From Acidimicrobiia bacterium (GTDB lineage Bacteria; Actinomycetota; Acidimicrobiia; Acidimicrobiales; Poriferisodalaceae): a stretch of DNA of 11,143 nt. Made by a program: the position numbers and the translations under genes. Below, piece after piece: positions 6,296 through 11,143 of this stretch. The notes beneath the pieces were generated by a model, which searched no databases, had not been told where the DNA came from, and worked only from the letters and a program-made list of their open reading frames with translations. Position 1 is the first letter of the stretch. Each line of letters begins with the position of its first letter. Location of the stretch: the NCBI GenBank assembly GCA_026983855.1, contig JALSTE010000452.1:1-11143 (forward strand), read 5' to 3'.

Positions 6296-7122
6296 CAGTG
6301 AGGTCAGCGGTATTCTTGTCGGTCGCTTTGGCAGTGATCCTCGGGAGCTGTGCGCCAAACGACAACGGCTCGAGCGAACTCGCGTCACAGCAATCGTCCG
6401 CTGATTCCCCTAGTGTCGGAGGTGCATCCGATGACTTTCTTCGAGCTTCGGTCGCCGCGGCCTGCATGTTGAGCCGTGGGTTCCATGTCGATGTCACCTC
6501 AGTCTATGATCCCCCGGCGGGCAGCGAGTTCGAAGCTTGGCAGGAAGCCTTGTACGGTGACCCGTTAGCAGGGTCACCCTTGGACTCTTGGGAATTGCAG
6601 CAGTACGTGGAACTGGCGCGTGAGATCGACGATGGGGTCTTTAGCGACTCCATCCCTTGCGCTGATCACGCCGAGGTTGCGGTCGCCGCCGCGTCGGGAG
6701 CCTTCGACGCGGCGGCGGGACCTGTGGATCTCGAGATCACCGACGAAATGGCGTCGGCAAATGCTGAGATCGAGGACGCATGGGAGCTCTGCGCAAGTGA
6801 GAGAGGCTTCGAACAGCTGCGAAACGGCCAAGATGCGAGGGACGCCCTCTACGCAGAGATAGATCGAATGAGGACCGTCAGGGGGGTCGACGTGTCAGAG
6901 ATCGACAAAGCCGTTCATCCGCTGCCGGGCGTAGTTCCTCGCGAGCTGACCGAGACGGAACGGCAGTATCTCGTTGATGTCGAGGATCTCCAGACACGCT
7001 ATGACAAGCTGATCCACGAGTGCGATACTGAGGTCTGGCCCTTGATCGCTGCGGCTCGGGAGCGGTTCGGGATCGAGGCCCCGGGTACCGAGTCTCCGCC
7101 GGTGGCTTCCGCACCTGGGTGA
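6292..7122 (+). CDS. Hypothetical lipoprotein, 276 aa, coupled to the preceding membrane protein
   Basis: The start is the ATG at 6292, inside an ATGA overlap with the upstream stop. A longer frame from 6187 exists but would put ~35 non-signal residues in front of the signal peptide. Residues 1-19 (MTVRSAVFLSVALAVILGS) are a signal peptide and LGSC gives a lipobox with Cys20 as the lipidated residue, so the protein sits on the outer membrane face. A Ser/Asn-rich linker follows (21-46). The body is helical and acidic with four cysteines (58, 123, 167, 244). A small motif occurs twice, CMLSRGF (58-64) and CASERGF (167-173), and a third cysteine lies in IHECDTEVW (241-249). Repeated Cys-x3-Arg-Gly-Phe motifs occur in small actinobacterial lipoproteins of unknown function, as far as I recall. 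No enzyme motif is visible. The C-terminus is Pro/Ser-rich. Confidence 0.85.
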   Translation: MTVRSAVFLSVALAVILGSCAPNDNGSSELASQQSSADSPSVGGASDDFLRASVAAACMLSRGFHVDVTSVYDPPAGSEFEAWQEALYGDPLAGSPLDSWELQQYVELAREIDDGVFSDSIPCADHAEVAVAAASGAFDAAAGPVDLEITDEMASANAEIEDAWELCASERGFEQLRNGQDARDALYAEIDRMRTVRGVDVSEIDKAVHPLPGVVPRELTETERQYLVDVEDLQTRYDKLIHECDTEVWPLIAAARERFGIEAPGTESPPVASAPG

Positions 7123-7802
7123 TGATGGTCGTTTCCCCGTGGCGAGACCGCATCGACGACCAAACGTCGCCGAGACCCCAAGTATCAGACACCTTCCCCC
7201 TGTCCGGCTCTCCCCATCAGGTGGCTTCGAGGAGTCCTGACCTGCGGGGCACCTCTGCCAGGTCGTCCTCGTTCGAGCGTACCGAATCCTTCTCGTAGGG
7301 CCGTGAGCTCTCGGGGCTTTGTCAAAGAGACAGGTTTGGTGGTGTTCAGATTTGAGTGAGGCGAATCTCCCCGAGTTTCGTAGAGGCCTTGGGAGATATT
7401 GAATTTGAGCAGCCGGCCCACAAGAGGCTGGATCAGAGCCCCCGGACCAGCCGGATCCTCCTCTGTTTCCACCTCCACCAACGACTCGACCAACAACTCC
7501 AACTCCTGGGGAGTCTCAGCTTCCATGACGCATACTTTCACCGCACGGACCTACCCTTCTCTCGATAGCGCCTCGTGCACAGAACCTGCGACACACCCAG
7601 CTCGATCCTCCCAAGGATCGGAGCCTCGACCAGACCCGGGAAGACTCACCCCCACACAGAACCATCGGGCCAGAAGACCCCGCTCCCCCGATCTATGGCC
7701 CTGGGGGATGCCCACACAGTCGCACCAGGCCAGAGAAAGAGCGAGATGGGTGCTGGGTTCAGGCGGTGTGCAGCGCTCCCACGATGATCTCGCAAATCAG
7801 GT
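7123..7802. other. Gene-poor stretch between the lipoprotein gene and the right duplication arm
   Basis: No gene is recognised on the plus strand. Just after the lipoprotein stop, around 7143-7172, CGACG-ACCAAA-CGTCG can form a short hairpin, and GACCTG...CAGGTC pairs near 7238-7264. Neither has a T-run, so intrinsic termination is not established. CGATCCT-CCCA-AGGATCG (7603-7620) is a perfect 7-bp hairpin of unknown role, and CAGGTCCACCTG (7798-7809) is a palindrome at the edge of the right arm. The minus strand holds one weak coding candidate (7185-7541), listed separately. Confidence 0.5.
7185..7541 (-). CDS. Possible small protein or N-terminal gene remnant, 118 aa
   Basis: This minus-strand frame starts at GTG 7541 (an alternative in-frame ATG lies five codons later) and stops at 7185. 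The first ~57 residues look like a genuine N-terminus: MKVCVMEAETPQELELLVES, an acidic linker, then LIQPLVGRLLKFNISQGLYE. From about residue 58 the sequence is low-quality (Arg/Gly/Pro-rich), so the original gene may have been cut there. Only a weak purine stretch (AGAAGGGTAGG) precedes the start, at long spacing. I do not recognise a family. Confidence 0.27.
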   Translation of the reverse strand: MKVCVMEAETPQELELLVESLVEVETEEDPAGPGALIQPLVGRLLKFNISQGLYETRGDSPHSNLNTTKPVSLTKPRELTALREGFGTLERGRPGRGAPQVRTPRSHLMGRAGQGEGV

Positions 7803-8332
7803 CCACCTGGGCCCCAAATGCGCAGTGCTAACGTTGCCGCTTGGCGGTGGAGAGGGTCAAGTCCTGTGCGATAGGAGGGAGTTTCGGGCACTGGGACCGA
7901 TCAGCGTGTGGGTTGGGTGTGTCATGGGTCTCGATGGCGACCCCGTCGGCGCAACGACGGATACCTCCCGAGGTACCGTCATGGAGGGTTCTGCATACGG
8001 GCTGTCACCGGTGAATTCTGTACGGTCGGTGTGAGGTGGCCGATGTGACTCGACGGAGGACACGGGTTCTGGTGGTGATAGTTGTGCTGTCGGTGGTGGC
8101 GGCAACGGCCGGTTTCGTGGCAGGGCGCACCATCAGGTCCCCGGCAAGTGTGGCCGCGGACGTCGAGCCACCCAAGCCGTCGTTGATCACGGTTCCGGTG
8201 GAGCTGCGGGAGTTGGAGTCGCGAGTGATCGTGCGCGGCGATGTCCACCGGCAGGGAAGCCTCGACATCGGCATCGATCCCTCGATCGGGCTAGGCACCG
8301 GCGTGCCGGTGGTGACCGCGGTCACCTCCAGC
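7803..8332 (+). repeat. Right arm of the long inverted duplication (pairs with 3953-4548)
   Basis: The match to the left arm is near-identical from 7827 to 8332 and weaker from 7803 to 7826. This arm holds the leader and first ~99 codons of the intact adaptor gene. The gene continues normally past 8332, so this is the parental arrangement and the left arm the derivative. Protein-level differences between the copies are few, for example TRVLVVIVV versus ARVLVVLVL and GSLDIG versus GNPDIG. Confidence 0.93.
7957..7979. promoter_or_regulatory. Imperfect palindrome upstream of the exporter operon
   Basis: ACGG-A-TACCT-CCCG-AGGTA-CCGT forms a 9-bp stem with a bulged A and a 4-base loop, 57 bp before the adaptor start. 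It is preserved in the duplicated leader at 4372-4394. It could be a repressor or activator operator for the adaptor-ATPase-permease operon, or an RNA hairpin. No T-run follows, so a terminator is unlikely. Confidence 0.42.
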
Positions 8333-9763
8333 ACTGGTGACGTGCTCGACGAGGGGCAGGTGCTGATCGAAGTGGCCGAGCGACCGGTGATCGTCTTGCA
8401 AGGGGTGCTGCCGATGTTTCGCAGCCTCGGACCTGGAGTCGAAGGCGACGATGTCGCCCAACTCCAGCAGGCCCTGTCCCGGTTGGGATTCGAGCTTGTG
8501 GCCAACGGTGTGTTCGACGAGGCGACCGAGCGGGCCGTGGAGGGTCTGTATGCCCGCATCGGCTATACCGCGGCGGGGCTCACCGACGAGCAGGCTGCGC
8601 AACTCGACGCAGCACGTGAGGCGTTGCAGGGTGCCGAGTCGCAGCTCACAACGGCCCGCGCTGCACTCGCCGCCGTGGAGGCGCCGGTCCCGCGGTCCCA
8701 GGTGTTGGCGGCTGAGGCTGCGACGGCTGATGCCGAGGCGGCACTGGCGGTAGCCGAGCAGGCGGCGATGGAGGCCAAGGCGTCGGCCGCGGCACGGGTG
8801 GTGTCATCGATCGCCGACCAGACCACGGCCTGGGCGGCGGCCGTATTGACGGAAGATCGTCTGGCTCAGGCCGAGGCGGGGGTGCACCCCGACACCGGTG
8901 TGGCCCCGACGGATGAGGAGCTCGAGACCCTGTCGGCGGAAGCATCGGCAGCGAGCAAGGCGGCCGCGGCAGCGGAGGCAGAGGTGGCGGCGGCAAAGGC
9001 GACCGAGGAGTTGGTCGCCGCCGAGCAGCAACGCCTGGTGGCGGCCGCTGAGACCTCCTTGGAGATAGCCAGGGCCCAACACGACGAGCTGCTCGCGCCG
9101 CGCGACACCTCGTCGTCTCGCCAGGTGGTGAGCGATGCGCGCCGCCTACGTGACGACGCTGCCGCGAAGCTGGCAGAGATCGAGGCCGGCACGGGGGTGC
9201 GGGTTCCGTTGGCGGAGGTGGTGTTCTTGACCGAGATGCCGACCAGGGTTGAGCGGCTGCTCGTCGAGCGTGGCGACATCGTGTCGGGTCCGGTGATGAC
9301 GGTCTCGGGCGCCGATATCATCGTCGAGTCATCGGTGGCTAGATCGGACCGCGCCTTGTTGACCGTAGGTGATCGGGCTGTTGTTGATGACGAGTCACTG
9401 GGAGTGAGCTTCGAGGCCGAGGTTTCGGTGCTGGCTGATGAGCCCGGGGGTGAGGCGCCCGAGGGGCGGTACTACATGCGGCTCACCCCGGTCGAGGATC
9501 CCGCCGGGGACGTTGCCGGCTTGAATCTGAGGGTGACGATCCCGATCACCTCCACCGGCGGGAAGGTCCTGGTGGTGCCGTTGGCGGCCTTGGCCGCCGG
9601 GGGTGACGGATCGGTGCGCGTCGAGGTGGAAAGTGAAACGACACCAGGTGAGGTGCGCACCGTCACCGTCACCACCGGGTTGGAGACGACCGGGTTCGTG
9701 GAGGTGACCCCCGTCAGCGGTCGGCTGAGCCCGGGAGATCGGGTGGTGGTCGGGCAGCGATGA
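8036..9763 (+). CDS. HlyD/MacA-family exporter adaptor with peptidoglycan-binding-like insert, 575 aa
   Basis: Adaptor (membrane-fusion-type) subunit of an ABC export system. The start is GTG 8036. Its ribosome binding site is weak; TACGGT at 8021-8026 would place a transcript start within a few bases of the GTG, so leaderless translation is possible. Residues 10-30 are the single membrane anchor. Then come a first lipoyl-like half (about 91-122, TGDVLDEGQVLIEV), a peptidoglycan-binding-1-like module (about 134-178: GDDVAQLQQALSRLGF, NGVFDEATERAVEGLY), and a long Ala/Glu-rich coiled coil (about 183-385). The second lipoyl half follows (about 395-425, VERLLVERGDIVSGPVM), then beta-barrel and membrane-proximal domains (about 426-575). 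Adaptors of this layout with a peptidoglycan-binding insert are familiar in actinobacteria. The stop overlaps the ATPase start (ATGA). Substrate unknown. A decayed copy lies at 3905-4315. Confidence 0.93.
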   Translation: MADVTRRRTRVLVVIVVLSVVAATAGFVAGRTIRSPASVAADVEPPKPSLITVPVELRELESRVIVRGDVHRQGSLDIGIDPSIGLGTGVPVVTAVTSSTGDVLDEGQVLIEVAERPVIVLQGVLPMFRSLGPGVEGDDVAQLQQALSRLGFELVANGVFDEATERAVEGLYARIGYTAAGLTDEQAAQLDAAREALQGAESQLTTARAALAAVEAPVPRSQVLAAEAATADAEAALAVAEQAAMEAKASAAARVVSSIADQTTAWAAAVLTEDRLAQAEAGVHPDTGVAPTDEELETLSAEASAASKAAAAAEAEVAAAKATEELVAAEQQRLVAAAETSLEIARAQHDELLAPRDTSSSRQVVSDARRLRDDAAAKLAEIEAGTGVRVPLAEVVFLTEMPTRVERLLVERGDIVSGPVMTVSGADIIVESSVARSDRALLTVGDRAVVDDESLGVSFEAEVSVLADEPGGEAPEGRYYMRLTPVEDPAGDVAGLNLRVTIPITSTGGKVLVVPLAALAAGGDGSVRVEVESETTPGEVRTVTVTTGLETTGFVEVTPVSGRLSPGDRVVVGQR

Positions 9764-10470
9764 CCGCATCGATATCGACGGGGTTCGACACTGACCGGTC
9801 GCCGGTGGTGGAGCTGGCCGGGGTCAGTCGGGTGTTCGCGGGTGCTGTGCCGGTGCGGGCTCTCGACGATGTGAGCCTGAGCATCGATCGAGGTGACTAC
9901 GTGTCGGTTGTCGGACCCTCGGGATCGGGCAAGTCGACTCTGCTCCACGTCCTGGGCCTCTTGGATCAGCCCACCACCGGCACCTATCACCTCGACGGTC
10001 ACCACACGGGCCGGCTGAGCGATGCGCAGCGAACGGCCATGCGCGGGGCGAGGATCGGGTTCGTATTCCAGGCATTCCATCTCCTCGCCCACCGCACCGC
10101 GACCGAAAATGTCGCCCTGGCCGAGCTGTACCGACCTCACAGCCGTGAGGGTCGCCATCAGCGGGCCGTGGACGCCTTGGTGCGGGTCGGTCTGGGTCAC
10201 CGCCTGGAGGCCTTCCCAGACACGCTGTCGGGCGGGGAACGACAGCGAGTCGCTATCGCCCGGGCTCTCGTCGGTCACCCTTCGCTGCTGTTGGCCGATG
10301 AGCCCACCGGGAACCTCGACACGGCCGCGTCGGGCTCGCTGCTGGATCTCTTCGACGAGTTGCACCAGACGGGGCTCACCTTGGTGGTTGTAACCCACGA
10401 CCCGGCGGTTTCCGCTCGGGCCGGACGTCGCGTGTGCATGACCGACGGGCGCATCGAGGCTCCGCTATGA
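9760..10470 (+). CDS. MacB/LolD-type ABC transporter ATPase, 236 aa
   Basis: Cytoplasmic ATPase of the exporter that also includes the adaptor before it and the permease after it. The start is ATG 9760 in an ATGA overlap. All motifs are intact: Walker A GPSGSGKST (52-60, Lys58), Q-loop Gln104 in VFQAFHLL, signature LSGGERQRVAIARAL (156-170), Walker B LLLADEP with Asp180-Glu181, D-loop GNLD, and H-loop His213 in VVTHDP. The FQxFHLL, ADEPTGNLD and SGGERQRVAIARA wording is diagnostic of the MacB/LolD/FtsE group, whose members drive mechanical work on the cell envelope or export rather than import. Length is normal. Residues 1-15 are a short extra N-terminus before the conserved core. Substrate is not predictable. 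Confidence 0.97.
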   Translation: MTASISTGFDTDRSPVVELAGVSRVFAGAVPVRALDDVSLSIDRGDYVSVVGPSGSGKSTLLHVLGLLDQPTTGTYHLDGHHTGRLSDAQRTAMRGARIGFVFQAFHLLAHRTATENVALAELYRPHSREGRHQRAVDALVRVGLGHRLEAFPDTLSGGERQRVAIARALVGHPSLLLADEPTGNLDTAASGSLLDLFDELHQTGLTLVVVTHDPAVSARAGRRVCMTDGRIEAPL

Positions 10471-11143
10471 CCGTACCGGACCGGTCGGTGCTGACTCCTC
10501 GTGACCTTCTAGTCGAGTCGCTGGCCGGCCTCACAGCCCGACCGGCGCGCACTGCTCTCACTGCCTTGGGAACGGTGCTGGGGGTGGCGGCGCTTGTCGC
10601 GACCCTGGGCCTGGCGCGCACCGCCGGTAGCCGCATCGTGTCACGTCTCGACGTTCTGACCGCTACCGAGGTGGTCATCACCCCGACCTCGCAACAGTTC
10701 GGATCAGCCGCCGGCCCCGAAGCGCTCTCGCCCCTCCCGTGGGACTCCCAGGACCGTCTTGAGAGGCTCAACGGGGTGGTCGCGGCCGGCACCAGCAGCG
10801 AAGTCGACATCGGCACAGCGCTGGTCCGGGCCGTGCCGGTCATCGATCCCAGCGGCCTCACCGAATTCCAGATGCCGGTAATCGCCACCTCGGGCGGGCT
10901 CTTCGGAGCAGTCCGAGCCGAGCTCGCCACCGGTACCTTCTTCGACGAGGGCCATAACCAGCGAGCCAGCTCGGTCGCTGTGCTCGGGTCCGCCGCCGCT
11001 CAGCGGCTCTCCATCAACCGCGTTGACAACCAACCCGCCATCTTCATCGGCGACCGGGCCGTCGTCGTGGTTGGAATCATCGCTGACGTCCAACGTCAAC
11101 CCGACCTTCTCAACTCGGTCATCATCCCCGACGGGTTCGCCCG
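10467..11143 (+). CDS. FtsX/MacB-type ABC transporter permease, N-terminal part
   Basis: Membrane subunit of the exporter, cut by the right edge of the window (225 complete codons). The start ATG at 10467 lies in an ATGA overlap with the ATPase stop. A cytoplasmic stretch with the family-typical DLLVESLAGLTARPARTALT precedes the first transmembrane helix (about residues 30-50, LGTVLGVAALVATLGLA). A large extracytoplasmic MacB-type domain then begins: ITPTSQQFG, RLNGVVAAG, LATGTFFDEG, SVAVLGSAAAQRL and VVVGIIADV match the usual order of that domain. The remaining three transmembrane helices are expected beyond the window. With the adaptor and ATPase it forms a MacAB-like unit. In a Gram-positive cell this would work at the cytoplasmic membrane and wall, which fits the wall-binding insert of the adaptor. 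Confidence 0.94.
   Translation, partial: MTVPDRSVLTPRDLLVESLAGLTARPARTALTALGTVLGVAALVATLGLARTAGSRIVSRLDVLTATEVVITPTSQQFGSAAGPEALSPLPWDSQDRLERLNGVVAAGTSSEVDIGTALVRAVPVIDPSGLTEFQMPVIATSGGLFGAVRAELATGTFFDEGHNQRASSVAVLGSAAAQRLSINRVDNQPAIFIGDRAVVVVGIIADVQRQPDLLNSVIIPDGFA

Noticed and set aside
7603..7620. Intrinsic terminator at the CGATCCT/AGGATCG hairpin
   Set aside because: Stem of only 7 bp, no following T-run, and no gene ending nearby on either strand.
7399..8034. Plus-strand frame of 211 codons ending just before the adaptor start
   Set aside because: Composition is random (Ser/Thr/Arg/Pro-rich) and its last part crosses the duplicated leader. In the other leader copy the surroundings do not continue it. 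No family features.
8321..8326. Palindrome GTGACCGCGGTCAC around 8313-8326 as an operator
   Set aside because: It lies inside conserved coding sequence (VVTAVT), where Val-Thr-Ala-Val-Thr codons generate it naturally.
3953..8332. Composite transposon bounded by inverted insertion sequences
   Set aside because: The arms encode part of an exporter adaptor and its leader, with no transposase, no terminal inverted repeats and no target duplication that I could see.

Overview
The base composition (high GC, strongly G/C third codon positions), frequent GTG starts, ATGA-coupled operons and protein styles point to a high-GC Gram-positive bacterium. It is most likely an actinomycete-type lineage such as an uncultured Acidimicrobiia member. 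That assignment is inference from style; no rRNA or marker gene is present.

Left part (1-3577), all on the minus strand and transcribed right to left: (i) an 818-residue protein fusing a complete sugar-type ABC transporter ATPase domain to two GAF-like sensor domains and a full histidine kinase core; (ii) an OmpR/PhoB-family response regulator whose start overlaps the kinase stop; (iii) after a 162-bp gap holding repeated GTAA half-sites, the N-terminus of a lipoprotein sugar-binding protein (XylF/RbsB type) that runs off the window. The likely logic is a sugar importer whose ATPase is also the sensor kinase, with a dedicated regulator that could control the binding-protein operon. This fusion is the most interesting object in the window.

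Middle part (3578-8035) is a rearranged, accessory-looking region. It is bounded by a long inverted duplication: 3953-4548 on the left is the reverse complement of about 7803-8332 on the right. The right arm is the leader and first ~99 codons of an intact HlyD/MacA-type adaptor gene. The left arm is the same leader and start in a decayed copy that has lost 791 bp internally and carries a 33-bp tandem repeat expanded from one copy to three. Between the arms lie a probable truncated secreted-protein fragment (4534-4827), a membrane-anchored hypothetical protein (4859-6295), a translationally coupled lipoprotein (6292-7122) and a gene-poor stretch (7123-7802).

Right part (8036-11143), plus strand: a compact three-gene operon encoding a MacA/HlyD-like adaptor with a peptidoglycan-binding-like insert, a MacB/LolD-type ATPase and the N-terminal part of an FtsX/MacB-type permease. 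Both junctions are ATGA overlaps. Together they form a tripartite-style ABC exporter or cell-envelope machine; the permease continues beyond the window.

No tRNA, rRNA, CRISPR array, recognisable transposase or integrase was seen.
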